Shown here piece after piece: positions 10,095 to 19,875 of a stretch of DNA of 58,687 bases. The stretch lies in the NCBI GenBank assembly GCA_014885115.2, contig WKLE02000115.1:1-58687 (forward strand), written 5' to 3'. The DNA comes from Asterionellopsis glacialis. Its lineage: Eukaryota; Bacillariophyta; Plagiogrammaphyceae; Rhaphoneidales; Asterionellopsidaceae. The stretch's first letter is position 1, and the number at the start of each line of letters is the position of its first letter. Under the pieces are notes generated by a model. It ran no database searches, had not been told where the DNA came from, and saw only the letters and a list, made by a program, of their open reading frames with translations. The translations under genes and the position numbers were made by a program.

Positions 10095-12248
10095 ATGTCG
10101 TCTGCGATGGTACGACCCCCACCGCCGTCTGGGATTCCTCCTCAATCAAGACGCAACCCACCCCCACCTGGGTCGAGACCTCCTCCCCCTCCCCCACCCC
10201 CTGGAGCTAAACCACGGCCACCTCCACCTGCAGGACAAAATGCACGCCCTCCTCCGCCCCCCCCTCCATCTTCTAATGCCGTAATTGGACAGAAGCGTCC
10301 TTCAGATAATTCCAATTCTGCGCGTATTCCCCTCCCACGACCCTTGAAGACTCGTAAACCATCTGTAACAATCAATGCACCAGTGGTTCTCCGTGACGTG
10401 ACTGCCTTTAAAAAGGAACACCAAGTTGGACAGGGCACGTACGGGTACGTTTTTTTTTGTACTTTACTTGTTACAGAAAAAAATCTCGTGAGACTGAAAA
10501 GTTTACTGACGTGATGTTGTCTTTATTGCCTGATTTGGCTTGGTACGACTGTTATCTGTTCTCGGAAAACCTTTCATTTGGGTGGTATGGTATTTTTTTT
10601 GTGTTGTGCGTGTGTATTTTTGTTGAACTCCAAAAGGAGCGTGTTTATGGGCAAAGATAGAGATTCAGGTGAAATTGTGGCTCTGAAACGTATCAACACT
10701 GAGCAAGAAGAAAATGGATTCCCAATTACAGCAATTCGCGAAGTCAAGATTCTCAAGGCACTAAACCATGTCAACATTGTCAAGCTGAAAGAGATTGTTA
10801 CTTCAAAGGGTGCGTTTCTTTTTCCTCTGTGATGTTATTGTGTAGCTAGACAGATCATTGATGTATTGTTGAGACGGTCGAGACGATGGAGACGATTGCT
10901 AGAGGCGTGTACATTTTTTTAGCGTTTTCCCTTTTTCCATTGGGACGATGTCACTTCGACACAGCCGAGATATCTAGTGGCATGGCATACTGATAAGCGA
11001 AGCGCTTAGCACTTCCCATTCAGCGATTTGCTATGAGACCCATGCTAAACTTTTTCCGATAGCTGCGAATTTTGTGTTGTGTTTGAATTTGTTTATGCGA
11101 ATAAGTTGAATGATTTTTGTCTGTAAAAGCGTTTTTCGGTATATTATGATTTTGTCACTATATTTATTGACAATTTGTCTTTTTACCGCTATCTTGGTGC
11201 TTGTGCGCTGTGATCTAAAATCCTCTGCACAAACACAGAACAAGGTGAACAAGGCAGTTTTCCCAAGAATGTCTTTATGGTCTTCGAATACCTCGAGTTT
11301 GACCTTACAGGAATTCTTGAAACACCTGAGATTCGCTTGACTCAAGACCATATCAAGTCATGGACACAACAACTTCTTCAAGGAGTTCATTATATGCATA
11401 CAAATAAAGTGATCCACCGTGATCTTAAAGCCTCGAACATTTTGGTGAATAGGAAAGGGGAGTTGAAGATTGCGGATTGGGGTCTTGCGCGAAGCTGGAA
11501 CAGTGAGATGAAGAGGTTAACGAATCGTGTCATTACTCTTTGGTACCGTCCTCCTGAACTTTTATTGGGCTGCATGGATTACACGACGAAGATTGATATG
11601 TGGAGTGTTGGTTGCATTCTTGCTGAGATGTTCCGTCGCTCAGGCTTTTTGAAGGGTGGCAACGAGGCAACTCAACTTGATCTAATCTTTCGTACCTGTG
11701 GGCACCCAACTCTTGAGGAATGGCCGGACATTCGCCAAAAATGTCGTCTTTGGAAGAACTTCGAACCTTCCAGTTCCGAAGCGCGTTTCCCTCGCAAGAT
11801 CCGGGAGGAACTTTCTAAGAATCTTCCTTTCCCGGGATGGATGACGGAACACGCAAAAGATCTGATTGACAATTTGATGACTCTCAACCCTGACAAACGT
11901 TGGTCTGCTCTCGATGCTCTTGATGCTGAGTACTTTTTCGAAAACCCGATCGTCAAACCTGCCCACAAGCTTGGCATGAAGTTTTCTGTTGATAGCGTAC
12001 ATGAATGGGAGGCCCGTAAAAAGCACGAGCAAATGGCTGCTCAACGCAAGGCTCAGCTTCAGATGGGTGGACCCAGACGTGTCATGCAGAACCCAAACAG
12101 CGCCAAACCGCTTCCTCCCAGGAAGGAACAACCAAATGGTGTTCAGTATCCTCGACCTCGTGGTCCTCCTCCACCTCCTCCCAAGGCGGCTCCCCCGAGA
12201 GGACCTCCTCCGGGGCGTGGTCCTCCTCCTCCTCCACCTCGGAAATGA
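10095..12248 (+). CDS. PITAIRE-type cyclin-dependent kinase (CDK12/13-like) with proline-rich arms
   Basis: Three exons, 10095-10444, 10637-10809 and 11239-12248, encode 510 residues. Both junctions restore kinase motifs: GQGTYG/SVFMGK across intron 1 and TSK/EQGEQ across intron 2. The open frame extends upstream to a GTG at 10041, but the first ATG is 10095. Residues about 5-60 are almost pure proline blocks. The kinase domain (about 105-420) has GQGTYG, VALKR, the cyclin-binding helix PITAIRE, HRDLKASN, ADWGLAR and WYRPPELLLG. DWG replaces the usual DFG. A second proline-rich arm with PPRGPPP repeats ends the protein. PITAIRE is typical of transcriptional CDKs (CDK12/13) that phosphorylate the RNA polymerase II C-terminal domain. 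No bipartite plastid signal is visible, so a nuclear role is likely. Confidence 0.9.
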
Positions 12249-12533
12249 GCTATCCAGTCTCATGACCTCCCTTCCGTATTGTGTGTTTCTTTTCTCTAAT
12301 CCTCGCCCGAAGTGCTACGAGCGTCTTCTGAACAAAAAAATCTAAACATCAAATAATTTATGAAAAAATCTATAGAAAAATATAAGGATCGCTTACGTAC
12401 AAAATAAAGCCGATCATGGATGTTGTGTACTTATAATAATATAAAGAAACAGTTTACCGCTACTCTAAATCGTCCAATCCGAAAGTCTTGTGAATGCGGA
12501 AATTCGATTCGAATAAATGAGTTGGAAGTGTCC

Positions 12534-13495
12534 TCAATTGCATCCTACAAAAGATTCAAATATAGCTGGTTGAGTTGATCGATGTACGCTAAAAGAAGGA
12601 AACACTGAACTTTCACGCATCATTGAACATTTAAACATGCACCTTTTGACATACCTTGTCCTCCGTTAGCGACCGCGCGATAGTATCTGTTATCACAATA
12701 GGTTGGCCTTCCATAACTTTGCTCTGCTGCAACGTCTGCAATTTTGTCGTTGTACCGCAACTGTTCCAACATCCTAGGATCATATTCATCAAAAATCGGT
12801 TTGATCGAACTGGCTACGTTCAGGAAGATGATTGAAGCCACAAAAGATCCACCGATACCGATAGAGAAGAGTTTCAGTCTATCCATAACAGGCTTGACAT
12901 CGCTAAGAAACAAGAATTTGTCCCTTTTTTTTTCCTCTTCAGTTTTTTCTTCAACATCTCCATCGTACCATCCACTTTCCTCATATTCAATGAATTTGCT
13001 CTGAAGCCTAGTTGCAACGTACCCCCAACCACTGTATAATCGAATCATCAGGGCAACAAGTAGACCACTTGCTCCAACGGTACTTGCGGCAATCTTTTGT
13101 AATTCGTATCCATCTTGAGTATAAGTTGCTCCACTGATGGGGTAACATACTGTGAAGAATACCACTGCATACACCGTGACGATACGAGTCAGAAAACCCT
13201 TCGTACCAACTTCTTCTGAGCACCAGTCAAACAAAGGAGATCGGGTAAGTTCCAAATATTCATTGACTGGTCGTTGTCCTTCCGGTACTGCTTCTGCTCC
13301 AAAACTTGTTTCAGCAGAAAAAGTTGGCAATTCGTCGTCCTCTTCTTGCGCCATCAGTTGGAAAACATTTTTTCTTGCAACTCCATTGACTGCAGTCTTC
13401 TTAGAAAGAACTTTTCCAGCTGGTGTGAAAGAGGAGGTAACATCTACAGATAAAAGGAAAAGGGTCACCAAGGACCCGATAGATCTGCACACCAT
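12534..13495 (-). CDS. CGLD27: CGLD27 / DUF1230 plastid membrane protein
   Basis: The preferred model has two exons, 13495-12655 and 12544-12534, giving 283 residues ending ...ANGGQGCN. Without splicing the frame runs to a TGA at 12620 and ends MSKGACLNVQ. The GTATGT after GGACAAG and the TTTTGTAG acceptor make splicing likely. The frame is open upstream to a TTG at 13666, but the Met at 13495 begins a proper signal peptide ending SSF/TP, a plastid address. The body has the DUF1230 features: VNEYLEL, SPLFDWCSEE, a helix pair, YSGWGYVATRLQ, EYEESGWYDGD, SDVKPVMDRLKL and a C-terminal PTYCDNRYYRAVANGG. CGLD27 is conserved in green algae, plants and diatoms and has been linked to the iron-deficiency response of photosynthetic cells. 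It probably sits in a thylakoid or envelope membrane. Confidence 0.88.
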
Positions 13496-13930
13496 CTTGT
13501 CTTGGTCACTGATTTGAGATTGTCCGGGTGAGAATAGAGCAAAAAATGATGCAAGGAAGCGAAATTTTTTTCTCTTGTCTTTTTGCCACGCACAAAATTC
13601 CTCCCCTGATGCAGCAGTCAAAGCAATACAAGACGCAATACCGAAGAACTGTAGAATTCTACGCAACCAACCACGTCATCTGTTTTCTATCATATTTTGG
13701 CACTTGTGCTGTACATGGAAAGAGTGTTTTCAACATAAAATATTTTGACATGAAAGCAACGTGAAAGGAATGAATAATGAACAAAATCCCCGTCTACATT
13801 CAAAAATTCAAGACTATCTTCCCAATCAGATTATATGTCATATTTTTTTAATTTAATATTTTATGGATACAATGGATATACAGTAGCACCATGAGCTTGT
13901 AACGTTGCATGCTTTTGCAGTAATAGTTTT

Positions 13931-15076
13931 TTAATCTTTCTTATTCTTCTTGTCGTCCTCTTCAAAGTCTCTTCTCATGAAACTATCGATTGTATCAATT
14001 GTAGGCATACGATCACTTGTTGCTTTTGAGATTAATGGAAGCTTGTCAGGTTCAATACCGAAGAGTGATGAAATCGAGCAATATCCTAGAACGGCAAGTA
14101 GCGTCACGAAGACTGCATCTGTACCGACCTCAGTGAAGGCTGCTGGGACTTGTACTCCAAGAGGACCAAGGACTAATGTGAAGAGAGATAAAAGTAGGCC
14201 TGGGAAGAACAAGGCAATATCCAAGAAAATTGCTTGTTGCATATTGAATCGGACAAGACGGTTGATGCCAAAATTGCTGGAGAGGAAATTCAATGCAAAG
14301 AAAGCAATGAATCCGCTAAATGGGACACTCTTGTAAAGGGCAAAAAGCAGCGCCACGATGATAACTAGTGGGTTGTCTTGACCTCCTTCTAGAAGGAACC
14401 GTCCAAATTGAAGTCCGTCCATCAAAGGGAATAAGTATGGGAGGACCGACACAAGTTTATCTGTGGTTGTTGGTTCAGCATCATTCAAAAGACTCATACG
14501 TGCCTCGGCGAGAAGAGCCTCTTCGGCTTCTCTCTTGGCCTCTAGTTGAGCCTCAATTGCAAGTTGCTTTTCTTCTCTAGCAAGAGCCTCCAATTGATTA
14601 CGGAATTTGTCAACTCCTACAAATTCATCTAATTGCAAGGCACCATCACCTGATGTATCGAATGCATCCATCAACGCCTTGACGCGTTTCTCAGATAACT
14701 CAGTTTTCAATGTTTTCTCAAGACCCTGCTTGAGTTCTGCCAAACTGATTTCCCCATCTTGGTTGGTATCAAACTTACGGAATGCTTGTTCTGCCACCCT
14801 GGCGAGTTCGTCTGCCTTTTCAGCTTCAAGAGCTGATGCTTCTGCGCGGAGCCTGGCAGCCATGGTCTTGAGCCGTTCAATTTCATCATCCTTTACTGCT
14901 CCTTCTTCAGGGCCTGCACGAAGCTGTGTTTCCGAGAGTGAAGATCGTGAAATGGGACGAGATGTAAATGCCATCCTTTGATTCATTCTAATGCCAATTG
15001 ATGGTGGTGCAAAGGCGTCACATCCCGCAAGGAGGAATAGTGCGGAGATGGCCGCTGTTTTTACGAAAGAATGCAT
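13931..15076 (-). CDS. EF-hand / Tic20-like fusion, plastid protein import
   Basis: Single exon of 381 residues. The open frame begins at a TTG, but the first ATG (15076) opens a clean signal peptide, residues 1-20, ending DAF/APP, the ASAFAP plastid address. An alpha-helical, Glu/Ala-rich linker leads to two EF-hands: loop 103-114 (D103, N105, D107, E109, E114) and loop 140-151 (D140, S142, D144, E151), both with the canonical Gly at position 6. A second charged coiled coil (about 160-195) is followed by a Tic20-type domain (about 205-345): LPYLFPLMDGLQFG, VPFSGFIAFFALNFL, INRLVRFNMQQAIFLDI, with four predicted helices. Tic20 forms part of the inner-envelope protein channel. The EF-hands suggest that Ca2+ could gate or assemble it. 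The tail is highly charged (EEDDKKNKKD). Confidence 0.85.
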   Translation of the reverse strand: MHSFVKTAAISALFLLAGCDAFAPPSIGIRMNQRMAFTSRPISRSSLSETQLRAGPEEGAVKDDEIERLKTMAARLRAEASALEAEKADELARVAEQAFRKFDTNQDGEISLAELKQGLEKTLKTELSEKRVKALMDAFDTSGDGALQLDEFVGVDKFRNQLEALAREEKQLAIEAQLEAKREAEEALLAEARMSLLNDAEPTTTDKLVSVLPYLFPLMDGLQFGRFLLEGGQDNPLVIIVALLFALYKSVPFSGFIAFFALNFLSSNFGINRLVRFNMQQAIFLDIALFFPGLLLSLFTLVLGPLGVQVPAAFTEVGTDAVFVTLLAVLGYCSISSLFGIEPDKLPLISKATSDRMPTIDTIDSFMRRDFEEDDKKNKKD

Positions 15077-15898
15077 ATTGTGGTTGTTGCTTTGTAGAGT
15101 GAGTGGTAATTTCTTTGCCAGTAGAATAATGAACACAGACGAGTGCTTTGAAATCAATCTTCAAAGTTGTGAGATCTGCTTGTAGGACAAGAACTGTGTG
15201 AGCTGGTCTGCAATCGACTGTAAAAGGGAGGTGGCGAAAGCGCAGACAGTGACAAGATACGGAAAAGAGACACCAATCGAAATCGGAATAAACCCGAACA
15301 TCTTTTTACATCCGATGGTCGTGTTCGAGTTGATGTCCAGCGCGCCAGATATCCAACTATCGTGTCTCAGTCGTGTTGTGATGACGTGTCGACTGCAAGA
15401 AGATATAACTCAAGCACATTATTGCTTCTCGTAGCCCGTCTGGTACTCAGGATGTGCGGACAGACCGCTCTTTAGGACTAGGCTGCTGCATTGCATGAGC
15501 ATTGCATTGCGACTGCACTGTGTCTGACTATGAAGACCCCCCAGAGTTGCGGGATTGCGTCATTCGGTATGATTTTTTTGTCGTCCTCAACTGTGCACGA
15601 AACTGACTGTGTTCCTAACAAAATTTCAATCCTGCTCTTGTTGACACCTTTCTTCTCCTCCTTTACTTGACAGTTGTCAGAACCTTGACAACTCGGAAGA
15701 CTGAATCATCAGTATTTCCAAAATTGAGAAGGTCAGGAGTCCGTCAGCGACGCTGTCAAATAATTGCCAAGTCTCAAGTTGGAGTCAGTGCAACCAGTCT
15801 GTGTTTTTGCAAGCTTCTGACTCGTTCGTGTGTAATGAAATCTTGTTGATTTTGTGAACTTGAAAAAAAAATTGTCTATATCTATCTTTTAATAAAAA
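15077..15898. other. Intergenic, no gene seen
   Basis: A shared upstream region for the divergent Tic20-like (minus) and orphan secreted-protein (plus) genes. Short frames here look non-coding. It holds GCATTGCA-type short repeats near 15491-15511 and a poly-A stretch just before 15899. No motif was recognised with confidence. Confidence 0.5.
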
Positions 15899-16732
15899 AT
15901 GTTTTCAAAGATTCTTTCCTATTCTATTTTGTTAGGGACTATACGAAACTTTGCACATGGGCTGCTGCTGAGTGACCTTCCAACACCATCTTTTGTTGTG
16001 GATATGCGAGCCCTTCAACGAAGAACAAAAATACATTGTCCCGAACTCGATCCTTGCGTAATACCATCTCTTCATGTTAGTCCGCACGACTGCACTTTAT
16101 TTCCAATAAATATGAAAAAGACAACTCATGCGGCAATAAACAGTAAAAATTCAAATGCACCCTTGGTCCAAACTGACATGATATTTGATGACTCTACAAT
16201 AGATGACAAAGTGGGATATTTACATACGAGTGTGACAAGATCAAAACAGGAGGCTACGGATGGAAAAGATGACCCCATATCAACATTTTTGGCCGAAATC
16301 GATTTGATCCCTAGCATGTGTGGAGATGCGTCATTTTCACCTGATAACAACGGTCAATCGTTAGCGACATTGGTATTGGGATTAAATAATCATCATGTTG
16401 GGTCGTACTATTGGGCACGGTCGGCTGGAGCTGGAGCGGCCATGGATGCTCCAGGGATTCAGTACGATGCTAGTGATGATTCTCGAGGGATTCTTCGATG
16501 GGAAAAAATCGGAGGACCAACTGATTGTAATACGAATGATGGAAAACGATCTGAATGGGCTAATTTTCTTCGTGTATCTGATACAGTCCAACTCATCCCA
16601 TCAAATAGTGAAGCTTCGTTAATGGCTTTTGTCAAAGATTCTTCCTTTGAAACATCACGAATTTATGGCGTTTCTTCGGAGGGTAGGCCTTTAGGAAGTG
16701 AACCTGAAGTTGTTTGCCAGTGGACAACGTAA
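15899..16732 (+). CDS. Secreted or organellar orphan protein
   Basis: Single exon of 277 residues starting at an ATG right after an A-rich leader. Residues 1-23 are hydrophobic (a signal peptide, cleavage near AHG/LLLS). The mature start DLPTPSFVVDMRALQRR resembles the first strand-helix of fold-type III PLP enzymes of the alanine-racemase/D-threonine-aldolase type (L-x-T-P-x-x-V-x-D). No PLP lysine motif follows at the expected distance, so the likeness may be only local. The rest has conserved-looking blocks (VLGLNNHHVGSYYWARSAGAGAAMDAPG; FLRVSDTVQLIP; IYGVSSEGRPLGSEP) and many Cys and acidic residues. I do not recognise the family. The blocks VLGLNNHHVGSYYW and DTVQLIPS are the best query sequences for a search. 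Confidence 0.65.
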   Translation: MFSKILSYSILLGTIRNFAHGLLLSDLPTPSFVVDMRALQRRTKIHCPELDPCVIPSLHVSPHDCTLFPINMKKTTHAAINSKNSNAPLVQTDMIFDDSTIDDKVGYLHTSVTRSKQEATDGKDDPISTFLAEIDLIPSMCGDASFSPDNNGQSLATLVLGLNNHHVGSYYWARSAGAGAAMDAPGIQYDASDDSRGILRWEKIGGPTDCNTNDGKRSEWANFLRVSDTVQLIPSNSEASLMAFVKDSSFETSRIYGVSSEGRPLGSEPEVVCQWTT

Positions 16733-17488
16733 CCGTCCATAAAGCTACACTACGAGGAGGACTTCACGCTTTCATTTGATGTGTTTACCTCATACTGACA
16801 TTTCCTGTCAGCTTGATTAAATTGAAAATCAATCTATGAATATTTTCATAATTTGATCTTTGTTCTTATATTCTCAATTGATTAATGTCGTCCTGGTGGT
16901 AACTAATTTCGAAAATGAGAAAGAAGGCCATGTAAGGATCCTGACTTTTGATAGCCTTCTCTTGACTACATGGAAAAAGGCTACGATTTTATGAAATACA
17001 TACGACCCCTTGATCATACAAGAGAGCTATTTGATTGCACCAAAAAATAAGAATATGACTTATCTGTGGATATTTCTAGTTTTTAGTCTCTTTCTAAAAA
17101 ATGATAAATACCCATTGTGCTGTAATAACCTTTTCTCTAATGGAGTAGATACATGCCCATGTCTCCACGTGGTACCAGACAGTCTGTCCCTTGATCCACA
17201 AAACAGTCTTTAGTGTTGATCTGCATGGCCGCACGATTTCTACGGAAAGTCTAATACATGACTGACGTATCTGATACTTTTGCTGGTGTCTCTGCACATC
17301 TGTACGCTCAGGACCTGCTGACACGGCCGGTATGCATACAACGGTTCAAAGTCAGGTCCACCCATCAACGCGTAACACGGCAGATGGAAGAGAAAGAAGT
17401 GGTTCGATTTGTTCCGTGAGCACATCCTTTACCAGCAAAATAGAAGTGTTTTCTCCACATCATCCCAATAAAGAACGATAGATATACC

Positions 17489-18826
17489 ATGTTCTTCAAC
17501 AAAGGAGCTCTTCTTTTCCTCGCGGCACAGTCCGTTTTGACCTTCACATCTGGTTTTGTTGCTCCAACTAAATTTGGATTGACCCAACAGAGTAACTCTT
17601 TTATTACCAGGGTTGCATCTGAACCAATTGAGGCTGATGCAACTGATGCTCCCGCTGAAGATGTAGCTGCCGCTCCTGCCGAACAAGCCGCTCCTAAGGA
17701 CCGTATCACTATGTTCATTGGAAATCTCAGCTTTGGTAAGTTTTGTGATGTTATTTTCCTGCATACTGTGCACTTTCAGTAATATAACGAAACCCGTGAT
17801 GCCGATATTCATGTCTTTTTGCCTCTGTCTAACAATTTTGAACCCTTTTCGAATTCGAAACATTAACTACCATAGATACCACGGATGCTGAAGTTCGTGA
17901 TATGTTTGCTGAATACGGTAAGGTTGAACTTGTCAGTGTTCCCCGCAATCGCGAAACCGGAAAATCTCGTGGCTTTGCCTTTGTGGATATGTCCACCGAA
18001 GAAGAACTTCAGGCAGCTATCGATGCTTTGGACGGCACTATGTTTGCTGGACGCACAATCCGAGTCAACAAATCCCTTCCTAAGGACCAAGTGTCTAAGA
18101 AACCCAGAAATCGCAATGAAGTCGGTAAGTCTCACAAGAATGAATGTCAAATCAAATCTTTTCCTATCGTGTGTAATTTTTAGTTCTGTTCTGATTCCTT
18201 TAATCTCTTCCACCTCTTTTCCAACAACGCAATGATCCAATGCAGAGGACGGATTCATGAAGATCTACGTTGGTAATATTCCATTTGACACAAATAGGGA
18301 TGAATTGATTGAATTCTACGAACAATACGGTGATGTTAAGGAGGTGTACATTCCTATGGACGTAAATACTGGAGGACCTCGTGGATTTGCTTTTGTGACC
18401 ATGCCTGAGGAAGATGCCGTCAAGGCAATCGATGAGACGAACGGCGTAATGTACCAGGGACGCACTTTGGCAGTTAGTAAACCATTGCCCCGTGGAGAAA
18501 AGGCACCTCCTCGAGAGACGCCCACGCGCACCAAGCTTTACGTAGGAAACTTGTCCTTTTACACTGAACTTGACACCGTCCAACAACTCTTTGGTGAGTA
18601 TGGTGATGTCTACGACTGCTACATGCCTATGGACAGGGAAACGGGAAGTTCTCGGGGATTTGCATTCGTCACAATGTCACCTGATGATGCCGCCACAGCA
18701 ATGGGTGATATTGATGGTTATGAACTTGATGGTCGCATTGTTCGCGTAAACGAAGCTCAACCAAAAGGACAAGAACCAGTATCTAAATATGATGATGGTG
18801 AATTTGGTGATGAAGAATATAATTAA
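17489..18826 (+). CDS. Plastid RNA-binding protein with three RRMs
   Basis: Three exons, 17489-17735, 17876-18124 and 18246-18826, give 358 residues; both introns split a G|xx codon and restore RNP motifs. The signal peptide ends SGF/VAP (plastid address) and is followed by a transit-like stretch and an Ala/Glu/Asp/Pro linker (about 48-72). RRM1 has RNP2 MFIGNLSF and RNP1 SRGFAFVDM; RRM2 has KIYVGNIPF and PRGFAFVTM; RRM3 has KLYVGNLSF and SRGFAFVTM. The tail is acidic. The RRMs match the plastid cpRNP/cyanobacterial Rbp type, which stabilise or edit chloroplast transcripts. Plant cpRNPs have two RRMs; three in one chain is less usual. The intron that interrupts RRM1 lies right after RNP2. Confidence 0.88.
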
Positions 18827-19381
18827 ATCTCTTCCTGATAACCTAAAGAGGGTTGAGAGCAACCAAGATACTTTGTGACGATTTAAAAGCTTATTCTCTG
18901 TATGCGTATTATTTTAATAAACATCTTTATTCTCTTACTTATAATCACACTACATTCCAAGGGAGCTGAAAAGCTTTGCTACACAAATGCTGCGTGAACT
19001 CAAAAGTCACATTCAGTACGAAATCTTTGCGGATTTCCAAACATTTTTCTTTCCCAGATCATATCTCCTATTTTAAATATTCGTGTATTCTCTTCAACGA
19101 TAAAAATAAACTTAGAAGTCGCACTATGTAGGAAGTTTTGGCGTTTGCGTCACTAAGGCATGGGCAACATTGCAATATTGCAAATGATACTATACTAAGT
19201 ACTCTGTAGTATCATATGATTGTTTTGAGAATGTTTTGCATTGTGTATTATATGATAAATAATAGAGGAGAGTCTCTTTTTGACAACGTGTCCTCTGTCC
19301 GAGGTCTTGCATCTGGCTGTTTATTCAATTTATTTAGTGTGTTTAGATACTTTGATGCGACTTCGCAAACAGGAGGCAAAT

Positions 19382-19453
19382 GTCGGCTTGGTCTAGGGGT
19401 ATGATTCTTCTTTAGGGTGGAAGAGGTCCCGGGTTCGATTCCCGGAGCCGACC
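19382..19453 (+). tRNA. tRNA-Pro(AGG): tRNA-Pro (anticodon AGG)
   Basis: A 72-nt cloverleaf without intron. The acceptor stem GTCGGCT pairs with AGCCGAC, the discriminator is C, and CCA is not encoded. The anticodon arm is CTTCT-TTAGGGT-GGAAG with anticodon AGG (wobble A, expected to be edited to inosine). The T arm is CCGGG-TTCGATT-CCCGG. The internal A box (TGGTCTAGGGGT) and B box (GGTTCGATTCC) are intact, and a T5 run at 19458-19462 is a proper Pol III terminator. The sequence closely follows the usual eukaryotic tRNA-Pro(AGG). Confidence 0.95.
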
Positions 19454-19457
19454 AAAC

Positions 19458-19462
19458 TTTTT
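19458..19462 (+). terminator. RNA polymerase III T-run terminator of tRNA-Pro
   Basis: Five T residues start five bases after the mature tRNA 3' end, the normal Pol III stop signal. The rest of 18827-19875 shows no gene. It has a GTACCTGGT element at 19564-19572. Confidence 0.8.
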
Positions 19463-19875
19463 CGCTTCAAGCGTGGTGCAAAAGCGCCATATTTGGTATA
19501 TAATTTTTTATTCGTATCAATATATTAATAAATACGACTTTTATATCTGCTCCACAGATCTCCGTACCTGGTGCGGTACCGGTACTACTGGAAAATGGTG
19601 GTTGAAGGTTTCCTTTTTCGAAAGTCCGAAGGTCCTAAGAGTCACAGACTCCAGTGATAAAGATCATACCTGGGGGGTCATACCAGCTAGAGAGACTACC
19701 GGCTACAAGATACGGTACTTCCTTTTTCATTCCAAATAATCTTCAAACAACTGTACACAGCAGCGTATTGTGTTTAAAAGCTTTCCCAGACTGCTGAGCT
19801 GAAAACGCGAACAAAACAGGTGGAAACGAAATAGCATTCAAAAGTGATTGATCGCTTTCGGCAATTAATTTGAAT

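Noticed and set aside
13496..13666. 57-codon N-terminal extension of CGLD27
   Set aside because: It starts with TTG and would bury the signal peptide that begins at the Met at 13495.
15077..15157. 27-codon N-terminal extension of the EF-hand/Tic20 protein
   Set aside because: It starts with TTG, and the ATG at 15076 opens a clean signal peptide.
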